Assembly: GCF_003075075.1 (NCBI RefSeq)
Contig: NZ_QCYM01000010.1
Coordinates: forward strand, 62,001-126,000
DNA: 64,000 bases
Direction: 5' to 3'
Source of the DNA: Labrenzia sp. 011
GTDB taxonomy: Bacteria > Pseudomonadota > Alphaproteobacteria > Rhizobiales > Stappiaceae
Part shown: positions 48,822-59,980 of the stretch, piece after piece
Position numbering within the stretch: the first letter of the stretch is position 1
Layout: each line of letters starts with the position of its first letter
Made by a program: the position numbers and the translations under genes
The notes under the pieces: model-generated
Database searches by the model: none
What the model was told of the DNA's origin: nothing
What the model saw: the letters and a program-made list of their open reading frames with translations, nothing else

Positions 48822-51020
48822 GTGCTGTTCGATGACCCAGACCTGAAGGAAACGATAGCCAGCGTCCTGGTGCCCGTGGCCGTGCCGAAGGCCTATACCT
48901 ACAAGGTGCCGCCGGGCCAGACCGTGGTTCCCGGAACGATCGTCAAGGTGCCGCTCGGTCCGCGTGAGGTCATCGGCGCTGTCTGGGACATCGAACCGGA
49001 CGCGGCCATCAACCCGAAAAAGCTCAAATATATCTCCCGCGTCTATGACACGACGCCACCGCTCGACAAGGATCTGCGCCGCTTCGTCGACTGGGTCGCC
49101 AACTGGACCCTCGGCGCGCCGGGCATGGTGCTGCGCATGGTGCTCAGATCCGAGGAGGCGCTGGAGCCGGAACCCCCGGTTCCGGGCGTGCGCCGGGTGG
49201 AGGGCGCCGAACCGGACCGCTCCACCGCCGCGCGCAGACGTGTGCTGGCAACCATGGAGGACGGCTTCGCCTGGACCAGAAGCGGTCTCGCCCATGCTGC
49301 CGGCGTGTCGGCGTCGGTGATTGACGGCCTTCTTCATCAGAATGTCCTGGAACCCGTCCTGCTGCCGGCAGCTCCCCCGCCGCCGAAACCGCAGCTCGAC
49401 TATGCCCGCAAGGAGCTGACGCCTGCGCAGGAGGCGGCGGTGGAAGGGCTTGTGAAGTCTTTCGACACGGCCTCCGGCAGCGTTTGCCTGGTCGATGGCG
49501 TGACGGGCTCCGGCAAGACCGAAGTGTATTTCGAGGCCATTGCCGAGGCTCTCAGGCGCGGCAGGCAGGCTCTCGTTCTGCTTCCGGAAATTTCCCTGAC
49601 AGAACAGTTCCTGCGCCGCTTCGAACAGCGATTCGGAGTCTACCCCGCCGAGTGGCATTCGGAGATCACGGTGAAGAACCGGGCGCGGATCTGGCGGGGC
49701 GTTGCTTCCGGCGATGTGCGTGTCGTGATCGGGGCGCGGTCCGCGCTGTTCCTGCCCTACAGGGAACTCGGACTGATCATCGTCGACGAGGAGCATGACT
49801 CCGCCTTCAAGCAGGATGACCGGGTGCCCTACAGCGCCCGGGACATGGCGGTGGTGCGCGGTCATCTGTCGAAATTCCCCGTGGTGCTGGCCTCCGCGAC
49901 GCCCTCCGTGGAGAGCCGGGTGAATGCGGAACTCGGCCGCTACGAGCTTTTTGAATTGCCCGAGCGCGCTTCGGGGGCCGAATTGCCGAAGCTGGACGCC
50001 ATCGACATGCGGGTGGACGGTCCCGAGCGGGGGCGCTGGCTGGCGCCGCGCCTTGTTCATGCGGTCAAGGACACATTTGCCGCGGGCGGCCAGTCGCTTC
50101 TGTTCCTGAACCGGCGCGGATACGCCCCGCTGACCCTGTGCCGCACCTGCGGTCACCGCTTCCAATGCCCCCATTGCAGCGCCTGGCTGGTGGAGCATCG
50201 CTTCCAGAAGAAACTCGTCTGCCACCATTGCGGCCACTTCGAGAAGACGCCCGAGCAATGCCCGTCCTGTCACGGCACGGATACCCTGGTGGCCTGCGGT
50301 CCGGGGGTGGAGCGAATCGCGGAAGAGGTCTCCGACCTGTTCCCCCAGGCGCGCACGCTTATCCTGTCGTCGGACCTGCCGGGCGGTCCCGAGCGGCTGA
50401 AACGGGAAATGAAGATTGTCGAGGAGGGGGGCGCTGACATTGTCATCGGGACCCAGCTTGTCGCCAAGGGGCACAATTTCCCCAAGCTGAAACTGGTCGG
50501 CGTCATCGATGCGGATCTCGGACTGGCCCATGGCGACCCGCGTGCGGCGGAAAAGACCTTTCAGCTTCTGGCCCAGGTAACCGGCCGCGCCGGACGGGTG
50601 TCCGGCGGCGGGGTGGGGCTTCTGCAGACCTATTGTGCCGAACATCCCGTCATCCGTGCGCTGCTGTCCGGAGACAAGGCCGCTTTCTACAAGGCGGAAG
50701 TCGATGCCCGGCGGGCCGCGGGCCTGCCGCCTTTCGGACGCCTGGCCGCGGTCGTCGTGTCCGGTCCCGACCGGACATTCGCCGAAGGCTATGCCCGTGC
50801 ACTGGCAAGGGCCGCCCCGGACGATCAGGCGGTCACCCTGCTGGGACCGGCCGAGGCTGCCCTTGCCATGGTGCGCGGCAGATACCGTTTCCGGCTCCTG
50901 GCGATGGCGCCGCGGCAGTTCGACCTGCAGTCCTATCTGCGCAACTGGCTGGCGTGCGGCCCGAAACCGGTCCGGGGATTGCGGGTCCAGGTGGATATCG
51001 ACCCGCAGAACTTTCTTTGA
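48822..51020 (+). CDS. priA: Primosomal protein N' (PriA helicase)
   Basis: 732-residue helicase restarting stalled replication forks. The N-terminal DNA-binding domain (VLVPVAVPKAYTYKVP) is followed by Walker A DGVTGSGKTEVYFEA, the DEEHDSAFKQ box, ASATPSVES, and the PriA zinc region with CRTCGHRFQCPHC and CHHCGH...CPSC (eight cysteines). VIGTQLVAKGHNFP and VTGRAGR close the helicase core. The start is GTG at 48822. It is divergent from xerC. Confidence 0.97.
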   Translation: MLFDDPDLKETIASVLVPVAVPKAYTYKVPPGQTVVPGTIVKVPLGPREVIGAVWDIEPDAAINPKKLKYISRVYDTTPPLDKDLRRFVDWVANWTLGAPGMVLRMVLRSEEALEPEPPVPGVRRVEGAEPDRSTAARRRVLATMEDGFAWTRSGLAHAAGVSASVIDGLLHQNVLEPVLLPAAPPPPKPQLDYARKELTPAQEAAVEGLVKSFDTASGSVCLVDGVTGSGKTEVYFEAIAEALRRGRQALVLLPEISLTEQFLRRFEQRFGVYPAEWHSEITVKNRARIWRGVASGDVRVVIGARSALFLPYRELGLIIVDEEHDSAFKQDDRVPYSARDMAVVRGHLSKFPVVLASATPSVESRVNAELGRYELFELPERASGAELPKLDAIDMRVDGPERGRWLAPRLVHAVKDTFAAGGQSLLFLNRRGYAPLTLCRTCGHRFQCPHCSAWLVEHRFQKKLVCHHCGHFEKTPEQCPSCHGTDTLVACGPGVERIAEEVSDLFPQARTLILSSDLPGGPERLKREMKIVEEGGADIVIGTQLVAKGHNFPKLKLVGVIDADLGLAHGDPRAAEKTFQLLAQVTGRAGRVSGGGVGLLQTYCAEHPVIRALLSGDKAAFYKAEVDARRAAGLPPFGRLAAVVVSGPDRTFAEGYARALARAAPDDQAVTLLGPAEAALAMVRGRYRFRLLAMAPRQFDLQSYLRNWLACGPKPVRGLRVQVDIDPQNFL

Positions 51021-51318
51021 GGGCTGCGGCCCCGCGGACGGCGGCGGTTGTCCGGGACCGGAACTAAAGGTTTATGACTCCCGGTAGGTCTTGATCCGCA
51101 AGGGTTTTTGGGAACGTGGAGCAAAAAACTCCGATGAATCCGCAACAGAGGTCATTTGGCGAAGTTGCACACGGGGAAACCCTGTGCTAATTGAGGCGCG
51201 GCTTTGGGGGAACGGTTTATCCGTCATACCTTCCGACCTGTAAATCATTCGTTTTTTCAATGCTTTGCGAACGTTGACCGTTTTGCGGGCATGAAAGAAG
51301 TCAGAGAGCACGGACCTG
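51021..51318. other. Leader region of the atp operon
   Basis: 298 bp before atpH, AT-richer than the genes, presumably with the operon promoter. A short GGAG-A-rich-CTCC hairpin at about 51119-51133 is the only dyad I noticed; no confident -35/-10 pair. Confidence 0.4.
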
Positions 51319-51879
51319 GTGACTGACAACCTATCTCTCGTATCCGGCGTGGCGCAGCGTTATGCTTCCGCCCTTCTTGACCTCGCAGAGGGCGAAGGCC
51401 TGACGGCTGACGTGCTGCGGGACCTGACGGCTTTCGAAGGCATGCTTGCCGAAAGCGGGGATCTGGTCCGTCTGGTGAAGAGTCCGGCATTCAGTGCGGA
51501 CGAGCAGCTTGCAGCGCTCACCGCCCTGCTCGACAAGGCGGGTATTTCCGGTCTTGCGGCGAATTTCGTGAAGCTGGTCGCCCGCAATCGGCGCCTCTTC
51601 GTTCTCCCCGACATGATCACGGCGTTCCGTGCCCAGCTTGCTGAAAGGCGGGGCGAGGCAACGGCTGAGGTGGTATCCGCCAACGCGCTTTCCGACGACC
51701 ATGTCGCTGCCCTCAAGGAAGCCCTTTCCGCTTCCACGGGCAAATCCGTAAACATCGCAGCGAAAGTTGATCCTGCCCTGATCGGTGGCCTCGTGGTCAT
51801 GATCGGTTCCCGCATGATCGATACCTCCCTGCGTACCAAGCTCAATTCACTCAAGTTCGCGATGAAAGAGGTCGGCTGA
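51319..51879 (+). CDS. atpH: ATP synthase F1 subunit delta
   Basis: 186-residue stator subunit joining F1 to the b-subunit stalk. The N-terminal six-helix domain starts with [17 protein letters not shown], the usual motif, and the C-terminal [22 protein letters not shown] region is conserved. The start is GTG 51319. Its TGA overlaps the atpA start by one base. The F0 genes are elsewhere, as normal for Alphaproteobacteria. Confidence 0.97.
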   Translation: MTDNLSLVSGVAQRYASALLDLAEGEGLTADVLRDLTAFEGMLAESGDLVRLVKSPAFSADEQLAALTALLDKAGISGLAANFVKLVARNRRLFVLPDMITAFRAQLAERRGEATAEVVSANALSDDHVAALKEALSASTGKSVNIAAKVDPALIGGLVVMIGSRMIDTSLRTKLNSLKFAMKEVG

Positions 51880-53408
51880 TGGATATTCGGGCCGCGGAAA
51901 TTTCCGCAATCCTCAAGGACCAGATCAAGAGCTTTGGCCAGGAAGCCGAAGTTAGCGAGGTCGGTCAGGTGCTCTCCGTCGGTGACGGTATCGCCCGTGT
52001 TTATGGTCTGGACAAGGTCCAGGCCGGTGAAATGGTCGAGTTTCCCGGTGGCATCAAGGGCATGGCCATGAACCTGGAAACCGACAACGTCGGTGTCGTT
52101 ATTTTCGGCTCCGACCGTACCATCAAGGAAGGCGACACCGTCAAGCGGACCGGCGCCATCGTTGAGGTGCCGGTCGGCAAGGGGTTGCTCGGCCGTGTTG
52201 TCGATCCGCTCGGCAATCCGATCGACGGCAAGGGCCCGATCGATGCGACGGAAAAGCGCCGCGTTGACGTGAAGGCGCCGGGCATCCTGCCGCGCAAGTC
52301 CGTGCACGAGCCGATGTCGACAGGCCTCAAGGCGGTCGATGCGCTGATCCCGGTTGGCCGCGGCCAGCGCGAGCTGGTCATCGGCGACCGCCAGACCGGC
52401 AAGACCGCGATCCTTCTGGATACCTTCCTGAACCAGAAATCGCTGCATGCCGGCGATGACGAGAACGCCAAGCTCTATTGCATCTATGTTGCGATCGGTC
52501 AGAAGCGCTCCACCGTCGCCCAGTTCGTGAAGACCCTGGAAGATTCCGGCGCTCTGGAATATTCCATCATCGTGGCCGCAACCGCGTCCGACGCCGCTCC
52601 GATGCAGTATCTGGCACCCTTCGCCGGCTGCGCCATGGGCGAGTTCTTCCGCGACAACTCCATGCACGCCGTGATCGGTTACGACGATCTGACCAAACAG
52701 GCCGTGGCCTATCGTCAGATGTCCCTGCTTCTGCGCCGTCCGCCGGGACGTGAAGCTTTCCCGGGTGACGTCTTCTACCTGCACTCCCGTCTGCTGGAAC
52801 GTGCGGCGAAGCTCAACGAAGACAACGGCAGCGGTTCCCTGACCGCCCTTCCGGTCATCGAGACCCAGGGCAACGACGTGTCCGCGTTCATTCCGACCAA
52901 CGTGATCTCGATCACCGACGGTCAGATCTTCCTGGAAACGGACCTGTTCTATCAGGGTATCCGTCCGGCCGTGAACGTCGGTCTGTCGGTGTCCCGTGTC
53001 GGGTCTTCCGCACAGATCAAGGCGATGAAACAGGTTGCCGGCCCGATCAAGGGTGAACTGGCGCAGTACCGCGAAATGGCGGCCTTTGCACAGTTCGGCT
53101 CCGATCTCGATGCCACCACCCAGCGCCTGCTGAACCGTGGTGCCCGCCTGACCGAACTCCTGAAGCAGCCGCAGTTCTCGCCGCTGAAGACGGAAGAGCA
53201 GGTCGCGGTGATCTATGCCGGCGTGAACGGTTACCTGGACGCGCATCCGGTCGACCGGGTGCAGGACTTCGAGGAAGGCCTGCTGCTGTTCCTGCGTGGA
53301 GAGCACAAGGAACTGCTCGACGCCATCTGGGAAAAGAAGGCGCTCGATGACGAACTGACCGGCAAGCTGAAAGCGGCTGTCGACAAGTTCGCCAAGAACT
53401 TCGCCTAA
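51879..53408 (+). CDS. atpA: ATP synthase F1 subunit alpha
   Basis: 509-residue nucleotide-binding, regulatory subunit. It begins [16 protein letters not shown], has Walker [11 protein letters not shown], the conserved [25 protein letters not shown] block and the arginine finger in [15 protein letters not shown]. Full length. It shares one base with atpH and is followed by atpG after 34 bp. Confidence 0.98.
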   Translation: MDIRAAEISAILKDQIKSFGQEAEVSEVGQVLSVGDGIARVYGLDKVQAGEMVEFPGGIKGMAMNLETDNVGVVIFGSDRTIKEGDTVKRTGAIVEVPVGKGLLGRVVDPLGNPIDGKGPIDATEKRRVDVKAPGILPRKSVHEPMSTGLKAVDALIPVGRGQRELVIGDRQTGKTAILLDTFLNQKSLHAGDDENAKLYCIYVAIGQKRSTVAQFVKTLEDSGALEYSIIVAATASDAAPMQYLAPFAGCAMGEFFRDNSMHAVIGYDDLTKQAVAYRQMSLLLRRPPGREAFPGDVFYLHSRLLERAAKLNEDNGSGSLTALPVIETQGNDVSAFIPTNVISITDGQIFLETDLFYQGIRPAVNVGLSVSRVGSSAQIKAMKQVAGPIKGELAQYREMAAFAQFGSDLDATTQRLLNRGARLTELLKQPQFSPLKTEEQVAVIYAGVNGYLDAHPVDRVQDFEEGLLLFLRGEHKELLDAIWEKKALDDELTGKLKAAVDKFAKNFA

Positions 53409-53442
53409 GGACCACACGCCGGGATAAGGAGCAGGGGCGGCC

Positions 53443-55777
<2,335 letters not shown>

Positions 55778-55789
55778 GGTTCTGGAATT

Positions 55790-55817
55790 GACCGGACGCC
55801 CCAGCGGGCGTCCGGTC
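55790..55817 (+). promoter_or_regulatory. Perfect hairpin in the atpD-atpC spacer
   Basis: GACCGGACGCCC-CAGC-GGGCGTCCGGTC, a 12-bp stem 13 bp after atpD, without a T tract. A second imperfect hairpin follows at about 55881-55918. They look like mRNA-stabilising or partial-termination structures lowering atpC expression. Confidence 0.6.
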
Positions 55818-55939
55818 TGCCTCATGCTGGATGGCAAGACCATCCGAAACAGATCAGATTGATCGATCTGAAGATGCTAGGGCGTCCTGTTGCGTTTCCG
55901 ACAACGCAGGATGCTCCAGACTGACAAGGAAAACGCCAA

Positions 55940-56347
55940 ATGGCTGAACTTTTCCAGTTTGAGTTGGTCTCGCCGGAGCGCCAGCTCCTGTCCGCGCATG
56001 TCGCCGAGGTTGTCGTTCCCGGGGTCGAGGGTGAGTTCGGCGTTCTGAAGGACCACTCTCCGCTTGTCTCCACCATCAATCCGGGCATTCTGAAGGTCCG
56101 TAACGATGACGGCGGCTGGGTCGAATACTTCGTTCGCGGCGGTTTCGCGGAAATTTCGTCCGGCGTTCTGTCCGTTCTGGCCGAGCAGGCCGTCCCGGTG
56201 ACGGAGATCAGCGCCGAGCAGCTCGACCTGGCGATCCGCAACGCGGAAGAAGACCTGGCCGACGCCAAGGATGACAATGCCAAACAGAAGGCTGAAATGA
56301 CCCTGTCCCAGCTCAGGGACGTGGCAGAGGCCCTGAAATCGGCCTGA
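55940..56347 (+). CDS. atpC: ATP synthase F1 subunit epsilon
   Basis: 135-residue central-stalk subunit. The beta-sandwich N-terminal domain has FELVSPERQLLSAHVAEVVVPG and EGEFGVLKDHSPLVSTI, the usual signatures, followed by YFVRGGFAEI; the C-terminal helical hairpin is shortened. AAGGA lies nine bases before the ATG. It ends the operon ahead of a strong terminator. Confidence 0.97.
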   Translation: MAELFQFELVSPERQLLSAHVAEVVVPGVEGEFGVLKDHSPLVSTINPGILKVRNDDGGWVEYFVRGGFAEISSGVLSVLAEQAVPVTEISAEQLDLAIRNAEEDLADAKDDNAKQKAEMTLSQLRDVAEALKSA

Positions 56348-56374
56348 GGATTTCAGCTTCCTCGTTGAAATGAC

Positions 56375-56404
56375 GAAACGCGGCTCGGCAACGGGCCGCG
56401 TTTC
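56375..56404 (+). terminator. Terminator of the atp operon
   Basis: GAAACGCGGC and GCCGCGTTTC form a perfect 10-bp stem with a 10-base loop; the 3' arm ends in TTTC followed by TGTTTG. It begins 28 bp after atpC. Confidence 0.85.
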
Positions 56405-56554
56405 TGTTTGAGCCGGGCCGATCGGTCTTCAGGGGCAGGCCGGACAATGCCTGGGGACTTCATTGCACCACTCGCCCACTCAAACCCGGAGCCTACGCGA
56501 TGCACTTGCCGCGAGACCAGACAGGCATCGGACGGGTCAATATCTACCTTGCTG

Positions 56555-59164
56555 CTATCCCGTGGCCCGGCGCGCGGCCAGTTCCTCGAAGAAACGGAAG
56601 CCGTTCCGGCCGTTCTTCTTGACGGCATAAAGCGCGATATCGGCCCGCTTGAAAGCCGTCCCCGCATCGGGGGTGTCGCTGTTGATCGCCGCAATGCCAA
56701 TGCTTATGCCCACGGAAACATATTGTTTCTGCACCAGGAACGGCGAGCGGAGATTGTCCACGATTCGGCCGGCGATTTCCGAAGTATGGAAATCGGTGGG
56801 GCCGGTGCCGCCGAGAATGATCGCGAACTCGTCTCCTCCGAGACGGGCGACGAGATCGGTCGAGCGAACACAATCCTGCAGACGCTTTGATACGAGTTTG
56901 AGCAATTCGTCACCCGCATCGTGACCGTAGGTGTCATTGATCGGCTTGAACCTGTCCAGATCGAGCAGCAAAAGATTGCCCCGCTTGTCCTGGGATGCGG
57001 CGGTTTCAAGGGCCTCTTCCAGTTTCAGATTGAACTGTGTCCGGTTTGCAAGGCCTGTCAGAGGGTCGTGATGCGCGGCGTGAGCGATCTTTTGCGCGGC
57101 CCGCTCGGTCTGCGTTATGTCTTCATGGGTCCCGATCCAGCCGCCTTCCGGCAAGGGCGCCTGAACGGAGCTGATGATCTTGCCGTTCGGATGCGTGAAC
57201 TTGGAGCGCACCACCTCTCCGGCCTTCAGGCGGGAGAACAGGTCCATCACATGATCCTGCACATTGCCGGAAAACTCGCCCCGCTGTACTTCGGCTTTCA
57301 GCAGCTCCGTCAGGCTGACACCGGCGTAGACCTCGTCCGCGGGCTTGCTGAAAATGTCGATATATTGTCTGTTCCAGAGGGTCAGATGCCCGCGCGCATT
57401 GAAGACGCTGACCCCCTGCCGCATGTTGGCCAGGATGACCTCGAGTTCTTCCATCCGGTGCCGGGCGAGCCGTTCGTTTTCCGCAAGCTTTTCTTCCATG
57501 CGCTTGCGGTCGGTCACATCGAAAAAGTTGTAGATCCCGCCGCCGTCCGGAAGCATCGTGCTGCGAACTTCGAGGAAGCGTCCGCTCATCGTCCGCCGTT
57601 CGTCGTTGATCGTCTGAGGTTCGCACATGAGCCGGTATCGTTCCTGGGCGATGTCTTCCGGAACGCCCGGCCCCAGGTCGCCTCTGGCCGCGCTGAACCT
57701 GAGATAGTCCAGAAGATGCAGTTTCTGGTCGATCATGTCCTGCGGGTAGTTCAGGAGAGTCTGGTATTCGGCGTTGGAGGACGCCAGCCTGTGGTTTTCG
57801 TCGTAATGGGCAAATCCGCCGGGGAAATTGTCGAAAATGATCTGCAGTGTTTCTGATTGCTGCGTGGTTTCCGTGACATCCGCCAGCGAAACGACGATAT
57901 CGTCCAGCCCGTATTCCTGCAGGGGATCGATCGGTTGGGCATTCAGGCGCAGCAATGTGCGATGGGTGCTGTCGGGAAGCTGCAGACCGACGATGACATC
58001 CGTGATGAGGTCGGGGTCTTTCGCCGCGAGCATCAATGGGTCGGAAAGATCCCCGGAAAGGGGAGGGCTGAGCTTGAACTCCAGTCCCAGGTCGCAGACG
58101 CTTCTGCCGGCCAGATCCGTTCCCGCAAAGCCCAGCTGTTGCTGGGCAGCGGAATTGGCCGAGCGGATTCTTCCGGAAGGGGTCAGGAGCAGGATCCCTT
58201 CGGTCAATGCTTCGAGCGTGGTCCTCTGAACGGCCTCGGAATGCCTGATGTCCTGCTCGGACAGCTTTCTTTGGGTGATGTCCTGAAAGGCCCCGATGAT
58301 ACGAACAACAGAGCCGTTGGCGGTAATCGGTCGACCGACTGCCCGAACCCAGATCTGGTTCCCCTTCGCCGTAATGAGGGGCATTTCGAGGTCCCATCCG
58401 ACATTGTTCTCGACGGCGCCCTGGACGGCCTTGCCCAATTTATCCCGGGTCTCGGGCGGGTAGAAATCGAGGGCCGCCTCGATCCTGGGTTCGAAGTCCG
58501 GTCCGACCTCATGAATTTCCCGGGTCTTTTCCGTCCAGGTCAGGGTGTTGGTCGCCACATCGACTTCCCAGCCCCCGACGCCCGAGAGATTGGCGATTTC
58601 CTCGATAAGCTCGCCTTCCCGTATCGCGATACAGTGTGCGGCTTCGGCCTCGAGAAGACTTTTCTGCGAGACAATCTCCGCCCGGTGCGCCTTGAACAGG
58701 CCTTCGACGACGGTGCCCAGGCGACGGAGCTGCTTCAGCTGGTTGTCAGTGGGGGTCTGGGGCTTCAGGCCTATGACACAGAGGGTTCCGAGCCGGTTTC
58801 GGCCATCGATGGACAGGGGGCAGCCTGCATAGAAGCGGACATGCGGTTCCCCGGTGATCATCGGGTTGTCCCTGAAGCGTTCGTCCTCGAGCGTGTCGGG
58901 AACGACGAGCAGCTCGTCGGTAAGGATCGTATGCTGGCAGATGGAAATCTCGCGGCCGGTTTCATCGATATCCAGACCGCAGCGGGCCTTGAACCACTGT
59001 CCCTTCTCTGAAATGAGGGAGATGAAGGCGATCTTGCAGTCGAAAATCTCGGCAACCGTATCGACGACCGCATCATATTCAGGAAGACGCTCGGAATGCA
59101 GGATTCGCAGCGAATGCAGAGCCGCAACGCGCTCTTCTTCGTTATGATCGCGCACGATCTGCAT
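56555..59164 (-). CDS. GAF-PAS sensor diguanylate cyclase (GGDEF)
   Basis: 869-residue soluble signalling protein making cyclic di-GMP. Order: an N-terminal GAF domain (about 10-165, with SLISEKGQWFKARCGLD and CPLSIDGRNRLGTLCVIG), a first PAS (195-305), a second PAS (315-435), two PAS-7-like domains beginning FDNFPGGFAHYD and ILANMRQGVSVFN, then a GGDEF domain with DHDPLTGL-like ADHPLTGLANR start. The active site RLGGDEFAIIL is intact (GGDEF at 776-780) and the inhibitory I-site RSTD lies five residues before it. No EAL domain or membrane helix. ATG 59164 is used; a TTG at 59182 is in frame. The GAF type suggests binding of a small ligand, unknown. Confidence 0.94.
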   Translation of the reverse strand: MQIVRDHNEEERVAALHSLRILHSERLPEYDAVVDTVAEIFDCKIAFISLISEKGQWFKARCGLDIDETGREISICQHTILTDELLVVPDTLEDERFRDNPMITGEPHVRFYAGCPLSIDGRNRLGTLCVIGLKPQTPTDNQLKQLRRLGTVVEGLFKAHRAEIVSQKSLLEAEAAHCIAIREGELIEEIANLSGVGGWEVDVATNTLTWTEKTREIHEVGPDFEPRIEAALDFYPPETRDKLGKAVQGAVENNVGWDLEMPLITAKGNQIWVRAVGRPITANGSVVRIIGAFQDITQRKLSEQDIRHSEAVQRTTLEALTEGILLLTPSGRIRSANSAAQQQLGFAGTDLAGRSVCDLGLEFKLSPPLSGDLSDPLMLAAKDPDLITDVIVGLQLPDSTHRTLLRLNAQPIDPLQEYGLDDIVVSLADVTETTQQSETLQIIFDNFPGGFAHYDENHRLASSNAEYQTLLNYPQDMIDQKLHLLDYLRFSAARGDLGPGVPEDIAQERYRLMCEPQTINDERRTMSGRFLEVRSTMLPDGGGIYNFFDVTDRKRMEEKLAENERLARHRMEELEVILANMRQGVSVFNARGHLTLWNRQYIDIFSKPADEVYAGVSLTELLKAEVQRGEFSGNVQDHVMDLFSRLKAGEVVRSKFTHPNGKIISSVQAPLPEGGWIGTHEDITQTERAAQKIAHAAHHDPLTGLANRTQFNLKLEEALETAASQDKRGNLLLLDLDRFKPINDTYGHDAGDELLKLVSKRLQDCVRSTDLVARLGGDEFAIILGGTGPTDFHTSEIAGRIVDNLRSPFLVQKQYVSVGISIGIAAINSDTPDAGTAFKRADIALYAVKKNGRNGFRFFEELAARRATG

Positions 59165-59527
59165 CAGGCACAAAATCTCCAAAAATACGTACGGAAATAC
59201 GTCAATATGAACTTAAAAAGTTATTAGGAAATGTGCAACAAAGTATTAAAGCTTAACCACATGAGGTTGAATCCGTGGATAATTTGACACTTATAAGTTA
59301 ATTGTCATTTTTTACTATGTAGGCATTTATTGCAATATGAAATAAAATTGTTTTTCCGAAAAGCAGGAAGAATGTATGCGTTCAGGTGGTGCGAAATTTT
59401 ATTCTAACTTAGCGGAAGTTTTTGCTGTTCCGGGAGTCCGGTCAACAAAAAACCCGGTCTGATGACCGGGTTCAAGTCTCGCGGACATGCCGCGATAATT
59501 CTGCCTTATGTCAAGCAGATGTAAGGC
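59165..59527. other. AT-rich intergenic region upstream of the cyclase gene
   Basis: 363 bp; roughly 59180-59420 is strikingly AT-rich, with many TTAA, AATT and A/T runs, in a window otherwise near 60% GC. It must hold the promoter of the diguanylate cyclase on the minus strand. The right part contains the terminator listed next. No gene seen. Confidence 0.65.
59445..59472 (-). terminator. Terminator of the GcrA-like gene
   Basis: AACCCGGTC-TGAT-GACCGGGTT, a 9-bp stem; on the minus strand it is followed by a run of T residues (TTTTTTGTT). It lies 56 bp after the small gene. Confidence 0.85.
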
Positions 59528-59734
59528 TCAGGCTGCGCGGCGGAACGAAAGGCTCATGCCGCCACCGGAGCGGCTGCGGCGACGCTCTTCCGGCGGAATA
59601 TACACAATGGCGCTGTGTTCGGTGCAATAGGAGACACCAGCCTCAACGCGCGTCGAGCACGGGAAAATGTAGTTGCCAGCATCACCTTCCGCCCATTTGC
59701 AGCACCCCGGACGCGGGAGAGACATGTCAGCCAT
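59528..59734 (-). CDS. Mini GcrA-like zinc-motif protein
   Basis: 68 residues. The core has CCKWAEGD, FPCSTRVEAGVSYC, TEH and YIPPEERRR. This matches the C-terminal module of the cell-cycle regulator GcrA (CKW-x-x-GD, F-x-x-C, YC-x-x-H, Y-x-P), with Cys and His spaced as a probable zinc site. The DNA-binding N-terminal domain of GcrA is absent. ATG 59734 has AAGGA eight bases upstream; the longer frame to 59782 is less likely. Own terminator downstream. In GcrA this region contacts the sigma-70 RNA polymerase holoenzyme; the same role here is inferred. Confidence 0.85.
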   Translation of the reverse strand: MADMSLPRPGCCKWAEGDAGNYIFPCSTRVEAGVSYCTEHSAIVYIPPEERRRSRSGGGMSLSFRRAA

Positions 59735-59980
59735 TTCGTATTTCCTTTGTTCTTCTACCAAGCAGCAAAAACGCTCGAGCATCCCCGTGAGAGGATCCGA
59801 ACAGCTTTTGACGGGAATCGGATGTAATCGGCGCTCGGGACGTCATCCGTTGTCCACCCGTGAGGGTGCTCTTCAGCAAGCGCAAAGCTTACATAAGCGG
59901 CACGTCACAAAAATGCAATAGAATAGCTGGAATTTCCGGCCTGCGTTCCGTGCATACCGGGTTAACGAATACTGACCGGA

